Origin: Tiliqua scincoides
Lineage: Eukaryota > Chordata > Lepidosauria > Squamata > Scincidae
Direction: 5' to 3'
Length of the DNA stretch: 64,000 bases
Assembly (NCBI RefSeq): GCF_035046505.1
Contig: NC_089822.1
Coordinates: 264,627,024-264,691,023, forward strand
Position 1 is the stretch's first letter. Every line of letters starts with the position of its first letter. Below, in pieces: positions 48,204-59,644 of the stretch. The notes beneath the pieces are model-generated. The model saw only the letters and a list, made by a program, of their open reading frames with translations. It had not been told where the DNA came from and made no database searches. The translations under genes and the position numbers were made by a program.

Positions 48204-49118
48204 CGTAAACATCAACCCTGTAATAATTTAATGTGGTGTTGCTCCTTATCTGCCAAATGAGTCTCTGGCATAATTCCCCACAACCTGTGTGATATCCTCT
48301 TCCACTGTAATGAATCCAGACTGAGCAGAACAGGATTAGAGGGAAGCCCCCTTACACCAAAGATACCACTATGCTGGGCAGATCTGCGGATAAAATGCTA
48401 TGCTGTCACTAATTCTATGTAGTCACTCCACCAGCAGGCAGAGGCACAAGGGTGATGGGCAGGGGAGGTGGTGTGGCAAATCCTATGCCTGGATCCTGGT
48501 CACAACCTTGATGGTGCCCTTAAGCTGCACTGACTTCAGAGGTGGTGCAAGTTAAAAGGTACTCACTGGAATCAAGTGACATTTTGTTTTGCTCTTTATC
48601 TCCTCTCTCCACTCCAGCTTTTGGGACAAAAGTCCCATGAGGGCCACCATCCAAAGGCCGCATGGTGAATGGGGACCCTTCCTCACAACAGAAACTGCCC
48701 TCCTTTCTGGGGAGACTCTGCTCTGGTTAGGATGAGTCAGCACAGCACAGCTCAACTGTACTGGTCTCATTGCCTGGAAGCCCTTCACAGAAGTTTGATT
48801 CCTGCGTTTGCTGGGTGAGGCTCATTTGGGACTGTCTTCCATCAGGGTCCGGCGTCCTTGGAGGAGGCTGTGGTGTGGAGGGGAAAGTGGGGAGGGGGGG
48901 TCAGCGCATTAGTCGCTCAAATCACACTGACATTTTCAGACTACAGCTCAGCCAAGCTGCTGTCCTGGCTTGCAGGTGATGAGATCAGAATGGCAGAGAT
49001 GTACTTTGCAACAACTTACCCCAGAAGCAGGGGGCAGGTGTCTACTGTGCCGAAGAATTTCCCCCTCAGCTAGCACACTATGCTCTGAAGCTACTGCTGT
49101 GTTAAGTACATAAAGTAC
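48056..49118. other. intron of zinc-finger gene 4
   Basis: It contains a (TG)n tract and single-copy-looking sequence. The open frame at 48552-48788 on the minus strand shows no domain. Confidence 0.45.
48164..48201. repeat. (TG)n microsatellite
   Basis: About nineteen TG units. Confidence 0.93.
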
Positions 49119-49208
49119 CTGCTGACTTCTGTTCTTCCTGGAGATCCTGGAGAAACACACACTCCCCTTCTTCCAGCTGGGAAACGAAGGCAGGTTTGGG
49201 AAATTCCT
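49119..49208 (-). CDS. zinc-finger gene 4, KRAB-B-like exon
   Basis: A 90-nt exon between TTTATTTCTCAG and GCAG|GTACTT. It encodes EFPKPAFVSQLEEGECVFLQ and DLQEEQKSA, which parallels the KRAB-B pattern (G-x-P-x-PKPDLISQLEEGEEPWV). It starts in phase 1 and ends in phase 1, as KRAB-B exons do, and joins in frame to the exon at 46631. KRAB-B normally follows a 127-nt KRAB-A exon that recruits the KAP1 co-repressor. I read the minus strand of 49209-53000 for an A-box and saw none, so the A-box is farther away, too diverged, or lost. Confidence 0.7.
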
Positions 49209-50902
49209 CTGAGAAATAAACAAGGAGATGAGATACTTCAGTCTGCACCACAGCAAGGCTTTCCTAAGAGACCTGATCCTAGGCAGACCCCCATCTGTGA
49301 TGACCATGATAAAGACTCTGGCTAGGCCTGACTCCATCTTGTAGGCCAGAAGCTGTTTTGAAGCTGGAAATTCCCTTTTTGTGTGTGTCAAAACAAGTGA
49401 ACAGAGAAAACACATGGCCAAAAAAAAAAAAGTATTTTTGCAGTTTAAATCATAATGTTTTCAAAAGAACAGTGTAATATATACACATATTAAACACTGG
49501 GACCCAAGTATCATAGAGGTGCAAAATGATTGCTTGCTTACCAAATAATTATTCAATGCTTAATAGTTAATGCCTTAAATTATAATTAACATATATAATA
49601 ATGTTAAGTGGCAATATGTAGTGGCTGTAAAGTGAGTTTTAACTGTATGAAAGTTTAATAATAGCATAAAATTACATAGAAAGGAGAAAAAGCTATTAGA
49701 AATGCTTAAGCCTCAAGTCTCAAATGTAACTCAGAAAAAGCCATTCCAGCTCTAATCAAAGGTCTGTCTCAGCCTGTATCTCTGTAAGACCTTGAGAACT
49801 CCAAGCTTTGCAGAATTTGTTGCATCTCAGACTTTTGGCGACAGCAAACGGGGAAAGCAAGGGAAAAAGTTGCATCTCAGATAAAACTTTTGCAACAGCA
49901 TATGGGCAAGAGGGAAAAGAGGGATAAAACTTTTGTCTTGGCACCAAAAACGGGGCAAGTTGAAAATGTTATGAAGGAAGATACATGGACTTGCAACATT
50001 TTGGTGAGAGAACCTTAGCATTACAGAAATGATAAAGGTTTTGGCAGATGGAAATAGGATTTGCTAACAACAGAGATACAGACACCTGCAAACACCAGCT
50101 AGACAGAAGATAACAGAAACATCTATGAGAAAACCCCCTGATTAAGCTAAAGATATCTATGGGAGCCTTTGCCTGGGTTAAACAGACAGAGGGAAATAAG
50201 ATTTAGTTAAAATACATGGATGCTCTTTACAGGTTCCAGTGTACTCCTCCATCTCAAAGGTCACAACACTCTATGAGATATCAGTGTACAGTTCTCAGGG
50301 CAAATATGCTTCACCGTAAGTTCTTGCACGCCCCCACCTTATTGGCCAAACACCCCAGTTGGATGGGTGTGTGGTTTCTCAAGGCTAAATGCACTAGGGT
50401 GAGTGACACCCCCCTTTTAACAGCCAGTCCTCCAGCTGACAGCCGTGGCTCCCCAGGGAGCAGCAGAAACCAGCTAGAGGAGCCGCTGAAGGCTCATGAA
50501 AAACCTGCTGCCCTATACATAAACGTATACGATTGCAGCCCTAGTGGGGAGCCATGGCCAATGGCCCAGTAAGTCAACGGAGCTGCCACCACTCTTAAAA
50601 GTTTGGGATCCACTGAGCTAGAGGGAAGCTAAAGTTCTACAGGCTGACTCCCCCACTTTTGCTTTTTGGAGCCCCCAACTCCAAGGAATCAAGCCTCAAG
50701 TTTCTGGTTTGCCTCAGTAGTTTGACTGAGTAACCCAGGATGGATTTAGATGGATCGGTTCAGAGGTGTAGCTCGGTCATTTGACATCCAGGGCCCATAA
50801 ATTTTTGACACCACCCCACATACAACAAAATTATTTTCAGTAGTAGTCATGATATGAAATGAGTGGCCAGAAAAAACACAGTGAGCATTTCTCCACTAAC
50901 AA
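49209..50902. other. AT-rich spacer, presumed intron or 5' flank of gene 4
   Basis: 49430-49720 is AT-rich without repeats I recognise. AAAGTTTGGGATCCACTGAG at 50598-50617 looks like a worn hAT right end. No KRAB-A, SCAN or other exon is seen. Confidence 0.45.
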
Positions 50903-50980
50903 AAGAACAGCCCAGCTGGATCAGGCCACAGGCCCATCTAGTCCAGCTTCCTGTATCTCACAGCGGCCCACCACTAGCAG
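50903..50980 (-). mobile_element. CR1 LINE 3' UTR scrap
   Basis: AAGAACAGCCCAGCTGGATC through CAGCGGCCCACCA is the reverse of the CR1 3' end. A weaker continuation may run to about 51110. The stretch 51115-51947 has no recognised feature. Confidence 0.75.
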
Positions 50981-51944
50981 GGATGAAAGTCAGTGCCCTC
51001 TCTGGCTGTTGCTCCCCTGCACATAGTGCTCAGTGACATAGTGCCCCAGCATCTGGAGGTTCAATGTAGCCATCATGGTTTGTATCGATTCAGAGGCCTT
51101 TAGTCCACCACGAATGTTTAGAATCCACTTCATCTAGGCTAGTGACCAAAAAAGTCACAAAGAAGTTTACAGACAAAATCAAATAACTAAATGGCTTCCT
51201 GTCCCCAAAGTTACTCTCCCCCTGCTAAATATACGAGGAGCACCACTTGAAAAAGTGTCTCTTTACCCGGTTAGCAGGGGAAACTGTAATATGCTACATG
51301 GAAATGAGAGCTGACTCATACTCACATTCAATAAGTTTCTCAAACTGGGACTCTGCAACCCCCCAGCCTGAGAAGCTCTGACCCTGCACCCTAAAGGTGC
51401 TCCTGCAGTCGCGCAGGCACTGGGGACACTGGGGCCAAGTTTAGACTCAGCAAGGCCCGGTGGGGTGGGGGAAGCCTGCGGGGCCCTTGGCAAGCCTCCT
51501 CGCATATTAGAATTGTTGAAAAATGCTCATGCGGCTCATTTCCTGTTTCACAGCGAGAAACAGAAGTGGGTCGCGCGAGTATTTTTCAACAAGTACTGGT
51601 GAAAACTGGAAGTTGCTCTGGGCAGCACTCTGAGCCTTGGAGAGACTGCGTTCAGTGGAGGGCAGCCCCTCCGAGGTTCAGAAAACCTCCCAGACACAAC
51701 CGGAACAAGGTTCCAGTCACGACTGGGAGGTCTGCAGTACGGCAATCCGGGGGTTCGGCATCCCTGGTGAGGCAAATCTGCAGATGCCGACTCTGGATAA
51801 AGGAGCCCGACCTGTATTTCAAGCTGGTTTGTTTCATTGCATTCTGAATTAAATTACCTATCAAGTGATATGCAGAGCTCAATACAGATATAGAGGAGTA
51901 ACGGGATTTATATCCCCTTTCCCCTCCAAAGGATCCCAATCCCA

Positions 51945-51947
<3 letters not shown>

Positions 51948-51990
<43 letters not shown>
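51948..51990. repeat. (CA)n microsatellite
   Basis: About twenty-one CA units. Confidence 0.93.
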
Positions 51991-51993
<3 letters not shown>

Positions 51994-52379
51994 GATACAG
52001 TGCGACTTTTTGGTGCAGCTTCACCAGCGGGGAAGGGATAAAGGGCTGACTTGAGCATAAGAGTTCTGCCTCCACAATAAGAAGGAAAATTATGATTTGG
52101 GCTGTGGAGAAAACCAAGAGAAGGATGACTCAAGTTGCCAGTTCCTCTGTGTGGCTCTGATGCTGGAATAGGGCTGGCAAAGCAGCAGGTTCCAAAGGCC
52201 TCTCTTGACACCATCACAGACCAAGTCCAAGAGGGCATCACCCACAAGCCCTGGAGTGTGGAGGTGATCAGGCAAATGGAGAAGGCTCTTGGTATTAGGA
52301 GAAGCTAAAACTAAACTTGACTCCTTGAAGGGTAGATCCAAAGGTTTGGCATGTGGGGGGGACGGGACTGTCACAGATT

Positions 52380-52960
52380 CACTTCCCAGCTCCTCTCCCC
52401 CCACCTGGGGAGCTTTCAGTCTCCCCTCACCTGGGGGCTTCTCTTCCTCTCCCTTCACTGGCTGAGCCTGGCTGTCTCCCACCCTCACGTGGGGGCTTCT
52501 CTCCCTCAACTCCCCTCCCTCTCCCTCAACAGCCTGGGACCCCCAGTCACACATTTGCAAATGGGGGGGAGTCATGATTTCCCACCTGGAGGTTCCTCTC
52601 CCCCTCCCCCTTCTCTTCCACCCACTTCAGCCTGGGACCCCCATTCAGCCCCATACAAATGGGAGGTGTCACTGTCTGTCTTTCCAGCCCCCTGCCCTTC
52701 CCTGCCTGGGCTCTGAGCCTCCGTCTGCCCCACCTGGGGGCTCCTCTCCCCCTTCCTCTTCTCTTTTCTTCCAGCCTCCTCAGCCTGGCACCCCCATTCA
52801 GCCCCCATACAAATGGGAGGTGTCACTGTTTGTCTTCCCAGCCCCCTGCCCTTCCCTGCCTGGGCTCTGAGCCAGTCATCTGCCTGCCCCTCTATGGGCT
52901 TCTCTCCCACCCCCTCCCTTTCCTTTCCACCCACTGCAGCCCCAAGACTCTGCTTTGCCC
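52380..52960. repeat. degenerate tandem repeat, C/T-rich
   Basis: CCATACAAATGGGAGGTGTC recurs at 52651 and 52806, about 155 bp apart, with CCCCTGCCCTTCCCTGCCTG following each. Weaker units with CACCTGGGGGCTTCTCT and CCTGGGACCCCCAG lie to the left. The minus strand is open in long stretches, but the peptides are Gly/Glu-rich and low complexity. Confidence 0.7.
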
Positions 52961-53102
52961 CCCAAACAGGGATTCACCAGAGAAGGTAGCTTGGGGGGGG
53001 GGGAGAAGGAAGTAGCTTCCAACTCAGTCTCCCTCCGGGGGGGGGGGAGCCCCCCCACTTGTCCCTCTAGGAATCCAGAGCTGCTTAACTTAACCCTGCC
53101 AG

Positions 53103-53192
53103 AGCCGTAAGTAAGTGTCAAGTCCTGCACGTTGGGGGAAAGCAGCCAAACTGCACATAGAGGCTTTGTGTTCAGAGCTGTCTGCGACAGAG
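53103..53192 (+). mobile_element. CR1 LINE ORF2 internal fragment
   Basis: AGTAAGTGTCAAGTCCTGCA through GAGCTGTCTGCGACAG matches the CR1 segment at 40890-40975 on the plus strand. It is diverged. Confidence 0.7.
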
Positions 53193-53940
53193 TGCAATGT
53201 CCATGGTGGGTGGAGACCCCGCCCCTTGGCGAGCGATCAAGCAGGGGGGGGCTTACCCTGTCAATGAAGGGCGGTCGTCGAGGGAGAGAAGAACGGGAGA
53301 CAGACACGGCCGTTTTGCACAGGCAGTTTACTTGAGTCAACCGTTTGACATTCACGGGCCCTGTTACGTCACAGGCCCCTTATTGGTTCACACAGACACG
53401 TGCTGTCGGCACACGATAGGATCCTTCCCGACCCCTTGAAGTTCCGGTCGGAGCTCTCCAGCTGGTCCTGTTGCCCAGGGATATGGGTTCCCGGGAGCTG
53501 CAGTACTGTTGTCCGGGGTCAGCCTAGATGTCCTCAGGAGGACCCAGGTACTACAGTGTTTGCACCTTGATCAGCTGGCCACCATTGGGGAGAGTCAGCT
53601 GTGAGTCCTCGGGTCTGGGAGCTCCCAGTCCCACCTCGCTCTCTCTGGGGCTGAGGTGGTCAAAACCCCTTTCGGGTCCTGGGTCATCAAATAAGGCCAG
53701 GGTTGCTACCCCCTCTGGCCTTCCCTCCAGCACTGCTGCTGCCTGGAGAGGACTGACCTCTTCCCAGGCTGCCTAGGCCCCTTATGAAGCCAGGCTCAGG
53801 CTTGGCCGGCCCCAGCCCTCCTGGCCAGGTGGCTGTTTGCTGCTCCCAGGAGTCCCTGGGCCCTACTCCCAGGGAGGTGTCCTGCCTGGGGGCCCAGTCC
53901 TGTCCATACTTATGTCTTACCCACCCCCAGGAGGCCCCTA
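53193..53940. other. unassigned GC-rich block between two CR1 pieces
   Basis: Contains a G-run at 53246-53253, a TTACGTCA word at about 53365 and high CpG. It lies between an ORF2-middle CR1 piece and an ORF2-end CR1 piece, replacing about 450 bp of LINE. No coding domain or terminal repeat was found. Confidence 0.4.
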
Positions 53941-54394
53941 CCAAAATTATGCATGGGAAGGATAAAGTGGATAGAGAGATGCTCTTTACACTCTCACACA
54001 ACACCAGAACTAGGGGACATCCACTAAAGTTGCGTGTTGGGAGGGTTAGGACAGACAAAAGAAAATATTCCTTTACTCAGCATGTGGTTGGTCTGTGGAA
54101 CTCCTTGCCACAGGATGTGGTGATGGCGTCTGACCTGGACGCCTTTAAAAGGGGATTGGACAAGTTTCTGGAGGAAAAATCCATTACGGGTTACAAGCCA
54201 TGATGTGCATGTGCAACCTCCTGATTTTAGAAATGGGCTATGTCAGAATGCCAGTGCAAGGGAGGGCACCAGCATGAGGTCTCTTGTTATCCGGTGTGCT
54301 CCCTGGGGCATTTGGTGGGCCGCTGTGAGATACAGGAAGCTGGACTAGATGGGCCTATGGCCTGATCCAGTGGGGCTCTTCTTATGTTCTTATG
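53941..54394 (+). mobile_element. CR1 LINE 3' end
   Basis: AAAATTATGCATGGGAAGGA through the 3' UTR to TTCTTATGTTCTTATG. The last ORF2 codons are open (53955-54203). It abuts the truncated hAT copy of the inverted duplication. Confidence 0.9.
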
Positions 54395-55004
54395 ATGACT
54401 GTGGAACTCAACAGTGCTCCAGGAGGTGGTCATCTCCTCCCCCAGCAATAGCAGAAAGAATAAAGACAGAAGCATGAGCGGGTGGTAAAGTGAAATATTT
54501 TTTTAGTCTCATAAAGCTAGGTGGGTCTCAATACAGCGTCATTTTAAAAAAGTGTGTCCTGGTGCTAGAATGTTTGGAAACCACTGTTGTAGAGGAATAT
54601 TCCACTCAACTCATGGACCCCGTAGTTTCAATTTTTTTTTTAGCAGGGGGAGAGTAACTGGCCCATCTCACCCCAGCAGTGTCTGTTCTAGTGGCTGTCT
54701 GCTGGAATTCATTTGCATCTTTTTAGATTGTGAGCCCTTTTGGGACAGGGAGCCATTTAGTTATTTGATTTTTCTCTGTAAACCGCTTTGTGAACTTTTA
54801 GTTGAAAAGCGGTATATAAATACTGTTAATAATTAATAATAATAATCTTTCTCCTCCCAGATCTTCTCTTCTGTCCTAGGCTGCCTCCTGCCTGTTTCTC
54901 CTTTCAGGTAGATGCAGTAACTGCTTTATCCAAATCGAGGTTTGGCTGAGTGTGTCCTGACACCAACACCAGCACCGTCGAAAGAGGGTTTTGCAGACGT
55001 GCCC
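54388..55004. repeat. right copy of an inverted segmental duplication
   Basis: Reverse partner of 46944-47850. It includes a half hAT element (54388-54598, ending ACCACTG and TTGTAGAG) and, after a SINE insertion, the block TCCTCCCAGATCTTCTCTTC...GTTTTGCAGACGTGCCC. Confidence 0.8.
54640..54848 (+). mobile_element. SINE-like element with TAA-rich tail
   Basis: ATTGTGAGCCCTTTTGGGAC, GTAAACCGCTTTGTGAAC, AAAGCGGTATATAAATACTG, then a TAATAA-type tail. The layout is common in reptile SINE/L2-like tails. It is missing from the left copy of the inverted duplication. Confidence 0.65.
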
Positions 55005-55007
55005 CAG

Positions 55008-55269
55008 TGTGTGGTTGGTCTGTGGAACTCCTTGCCGCAGGATGTGGTGACGGCATCTGGCCTGGATGCCTTTAAAAGGGGGTTACAAGCCATGATGTAT
55101 ATGTGCAACCTCCTTATTTTAGAAATGGGCTATGTCAGATGCAAGGGGGGGGGGCACCAGGATGCAGGTCTCTTGTTATCAGGTGTGCTCCCTGGGACAT
55201 TTGGTGGGCCGCTGTGAGATACCGGAAGGTGGACTAGATGGGCCTTTGGCCTGATCCTGCGGGGCTCTT
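55008..55269 (+). mobile_element. CR1 LINE 3' end, worn
   Basis: GTGGTTGGTCTGTGGAACTC through GGCCTGATCCTGCGGGGCTC in CR1 order, with an internal deletion after CCTTTAAAAGGG and without the final repeats. Confidence 0.8.
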
Positions 55270-55502
55270 ACTGCAGCTTCTCCGGCTGGGGCTCAGCTTC
55301 TCCTCATCCCCTCCTCTCCCCCTCAGCTTCTCCTTCCCTGATCCCACTAAATGTTATTCCAGCCTGAGCGCCCCAGCCAGCATTGCGAGAACATCGTCTG
55401 CAAGACAGGCACAGGGTGGGATCAGCCCGGGTGGGAGGAGGGAGGAGATGCAATCCTCAGAAGAGAGTCTGTTCTGCAGGCGGCGAGACTGGTGCTTTGC
55501 AC

Positions 55503-56233
55503 CAGTGGCGTAGCTAAGGGGGTGAAGGGGGTAGCAATTGCACCGGGCTACAGCTGCTGGGGGGACAACAGCGGGGCAGAGAAAGTTTGCAGCTCTGCTC
55601 CACTGCACCTGAGACCTCGGCAAGGGCTGTGAGAGGCCTTCGTGGGGCGCCGTAGCCCCCCCTGCCAAGAACCAATAGCCACCTGCAGGCGCTGAGGTGA
55701 GGGAGCTTCGCCAGTGGGGCTGCCAACCACCTCCGCTTTGCTTGCCGTTTTCCATGGGGGCAGCAGCTGGAGGGAGGGAGGAGGAAGCGTGTTGCTGCCG
55801 CCACCACTGCCACCTCCCTTGCAGCCCCTGCAGCTGGGCATCACACAGGTGTGTGTCCAGGTGGGCCTGGCCTGTGCTGAGCCTCCAGCCGTGACACACA
55901 CACACACACACTGAACCGGCTTCCAAGCAGCCCCTGCATCAGGGAGAGGCTTTGCACGCACAAAAGTCCTTGCACGGCATGGAATTCACCTGTGGAATGG
56001 GCTGCCACTTGACGGCTCAGGTGACTGGAGACTGGAATTGAACTGGATGAAGTGCTAGATCTGTGGCACCACTAAAAGGGACCATGGGTGTCAGAGGCGA
56101 ATGCAGGAAGGCAAATGCCTCCGTTTTGCTCCCCCCACCTAGAATGGCTCCGAAGGGGGAGAGACCCATTGCACATTGTGATGATGCTCCCTGCAAGAGT
56201 TGATGCTTTGCACCCCCTCTAGCTATGCCACTG
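55503..56233. mobile_element. element with CAGTGGCGTAGCTA ends
   Basis: CAGTGGCGTAGCTAAGGGGG at the left and CCCCTCTAGCTATGCCACTG at the right, as in the foldback element at 12668. It could be one 731-bp element or two neighbouring partial copies. A (CA)n run lies at about 55895-55912. The stretches 55270-55502 and 56234-56662 have no gene. Confidence 0.5.
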
Positions 56234-56662
56234 ACTGAATTGAGCTGAATGAAGTTCCAGATTTAAGGCCGTATCTTACATCTCTTGAGCCCGATTTCAA
56301 AAACGATGTGCCTCAACACCAGCTCCACACTGAACATCAGTTGAGTATCAAGTATTGGTTGTGTGTTTCATAAGAATCATTCCATTGCTTTCTCATCCCA
56401 TTATTGGGCCACATTTCCAGTTATACTTTTGAAAGAATAGCAACTGTATTAATTACAAACATTCTGTTAATAAGAGGGGTATAATTTCTGTACATGGGCT
56501 GCCGAGGGGTATGCCAGTGAAACAAGTTTGGGAACCACTGATCGGTCTCAAGGACCTCAAAGACTGTAGCTTTTCTTCATAAGAGAGATGCCCACTCATT
56601 TTGCTCACTCACTTCTGCACCTTTCCCAGTTCCAGTATGTCCTTTATGAGATGCGGGGATCA

Positions 56663-59643
56663 TAAGAACATGAGCAGAGCCCTCCTGGATCAGGTCAAAG
56701 GCTCGTGTAGTCCAGCTTCCTGTATCTCACAGCAGCCCACCAAATGCCTCAGGGAGCACCCAAGACAAAGAGACACAAGCTGCCTCCTGGGGCTCTCTCC
56801 TGCATCTGGCACTCTGAGGTAGCCTACCTCAAAAACAGGAACTTGCACATACCTATCATGACTTGTAACTCATGATGGACCTTCCCTCCATAAACATGTC
56901 CAATCTCCTCTTAAAGGCATGCTATCACTACCTCCTGTGGTAAGGGATTCCACAGACTAATTAAAGTGCTGGGTAAAGAAATATTCTCTTTTGTCTGTCC
57001 TAACCCTCCCAACACTCAATTTTAGTGGATGTCCCCTGGTATTGGTGTTATGTGAGAGGGAAAAGAGCATCTCTCTGTCCACACCCTAATAGTTGGCAAC
57101 CTTCAGTCTCGAAAGACTATGGTATCACGCTCTGGATGGTGGTTCTGGCACAGCGTCTAGTGTGGCTGAAAAGGCCGATTCGGGAGTGACAATCCCTTCC
57201 ACACTGGGAGCAAGTGCAGTCTGTCCCTGGTCTGTCTCCCTGGCTATGGGCCTTCCTTCTTTGCCTCTTTGCCTCAGACTGTTGGCCAAGTGTCTCTTCA
57301 AACTGGGAAAGGCCATGCTGCACAGCATGCTCCAAGTGGGCCGCTCAGAGGCCAGGGTTTCCCACCTGTTGAGGTCCACTCCTAAGGCCTTCAGATCCCT
57401 CTTGCAGATGTCCTTGTATCGCAGCTGTGGTCTACCTGTAGGGCGCTTTCCTTGCACGGGTTCTCCATAGAGGAGATCCTTTGGGATCTGGCCATCATCC
57501 ATTCTCACGACATGACCAAGCCAACGCAGGCGTCTCTGTTTCAGCAGTGCATACATGCTAGGGATTCCAGCTCGTTCCAGGACTGTGTTGTTTGGAACTT
57601 TGTCCTGCCAGGTGATGCCGAGGATGTGTTGCAGGCAGCGCATGTGGAATGCGTTCAGTTTCCTCTCCTGTTGTGAGCGAAGAGTCCATGACTCGCTGCA
57701 GTACAGAAGTGTACTCAGGACGCAAGCTCTGTAGACCTGGATATTGGTATGTTCCATCAGCTTCTTGTTGGACCAGACTCTCTTTGTGAGTCTGGAAAAC
57801 GTGGTAGCTGCTTTACCGATGCATTTGTTTAGCTCGGTATCGAGAGAAAGAGTGTCGGAGATCGTTGAGCCAAGGTACACAAAGTCAAGGACAACCCCCA
57901 GTTCATGCGCAGAGATTGTAATGCAGGGAGGTGAGTCCACATCCTGAACCATGGCCTGTGTTTTCTTAAGGCTGATCGTCAGTCCAAAATCTTGGCAGGC
58001 CTTGCTAAAACGATCCATGAGCTGCTGGAGATCTTTGGCAGAGTGGGTAGTGACAGCTGCATCGTCGGCAAAGAGGAAGTCACACAGACATTTCAGCTGG
58101 ACTTTGGACTTTGCTCTCAGTCTGGAGAGGTTGAAGAGCTTTCTGTCTGATCTAGTCCGGAGATAGATGCCTTCTGTTGCAGTTCCAAAGGCATGCTTCA
58201 GCAGGACATCGAAGAAAATCCCAAACAAGGTTGGTGCAAGAACACAGCCCTGCTTCACGCCGCTTCGGATGTCAAAGGGGTTTGATGTGGAGCCATCGAA
58301 GACAACAGTGCCTTTCATGTCCTTGTGGAAAGATCTGATGATGCTGAGGAGCCTGGGTGGACATCCAATCTTGGGGAGAATCTTGAAGAGGCCGTCCCTG
58401 CTGACCAGGTCGAAAGCCTTCGTGAGATCTATGAAGGCTATAAAGAGTGGCTGTTGTTGTTCCCTGCATTTCTCCTGCAGTTGTCTAAGGGAGAATACCA
58501 TATCAGTGGTGGACCTGTTGGCTCGGAATCCGCACTGCGATTCTGGATAGATGCTCTCTGCAAGTACCTGGAGCCTTCAAGAATACTGTTTACAACACCG
58601 CCTTGTCCATATTCGGCAAGAAGACCAACAAGACGGCAGACTGGTTTGAAGCCCACTCTAAGGAGTTGACACCAGTCATTGAGGAAAAGAGGGGAGCTCA
58701 AGCAGCATACAAGGCCTGTCCCAGTGAGCTCAACCTGCAGGTCCTCCAAGCTGCTCACAGCAAAGTCCAGCAGGCTGCCAGGAGATGTGCTAACAACTAC
58801 TGGCTCCAGCTCTGTTCCCAGATACAGATAGCAGCTGACACGGGCAACATCAAGGGGATGTATGATGGTATCAAGCAGGCCCTAGGTCCAACACAGAAGA
58901 AAATTGCCCCTCTGAAGTCTGCAGCAGGCGAGGTCATCCAGGATAGGGCGCAGCAGATGGAACGCTGGGTGCAGCACTACTCTGAGCTATATTCCAGAGA
59001 AAATGTAGTCACCGAAGAAGCGCTGAACAACATTGAGTGCCTGCCTGTGTTGGAGGAGCTTGACAGTGAACCAACCCTAGAAGAACTTCACATGGCCCTG
59101 GACTCCCTTGCCTTTGGCAAGGCACCTGGAAAAGACAGCATCCCTGCTGAAGTCCTAAAGTGCTGCAAAGAGATCATCGTCACTGAGCTGCATGAAATCC
59201 TCTGTCTCTGCTGGAGAGAAGGTGGAGTACCTCAAGTCATGAGGGATGCAAACATCATCACGCTGTACAAGAACAAAGGCGACAGCGGTGACTGCAACAA
59301 CTACTGCGGCATCTCTCTCCTTAGCGTAGTAGGAAAGCTGTTTGCCCGAGTTTCACTAAAGAGGCTCCAGGTACTTGCAGGTGTCTACCCGCTACATGAT
59401 TTTGCATGTCTCAATCATGTCCCCCTCAGGTGTCTCTTTTCTAGGCTGAAGAGGCCCAAACGCAGTAGCCTTTCCTCATAAGGAAGGTGCCCCAGCCCAG
59501 TCATCATTTTGGTTGCTCTCTTTTGCACCTTTTCCATCTCCACTATATCCTTTTTGAGATGTGTACTCAAACACAGATACTTTGAAAACTGTATGCAATA
59601 CTCCTGGAGTGACCTTGCCCTCAATCTGAACAATGACAGAATA
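56663..59643 (-). mobile_element. CR1 LINE 3' end split by an RTE-like LINE
   Basis: 56663-57088 holds the reversed 3' UTR and end of ORF2; 59386-59643 holds the next upstream ORF2 segment, down to the worn equivalent of GGCATTATAAT. The two parts are contiguous in intact CR1 copies, so the LINE at 57089-59385 was inserted into a standing CR1. Confidence 0.85.
57089..59385 (-). mobile_element. RTE-like LINE with 5' inversion
   Basis: The 3' part (57089-58575) is on the minus strand and codes without interruption from the reverse transcriptase palm to the terminal finger. The 5' part (58577-59385) is on the plus strand and codes, also without interruption, from ADWFEAHSKELTPVIEEKR through ECLPVLEELDSEPT and NNYCGISLLSVVGKLFARV. 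The halves meet head to head, and both carry GGCTCCAGGTACTTGC at the junction. This is the layout left by twin priming. Same family as 30969-32635. Confidence 0.92.
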
Positions 59644-59644
59644 A

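Noticed and set aside
52090-52575. 161-residue open frame on the minus strand as a gene
   Set aside because: It overlaps the C/T-rich tandem repeat and a microsatellite flank, has low complexity, and no domain or splice partner was found.
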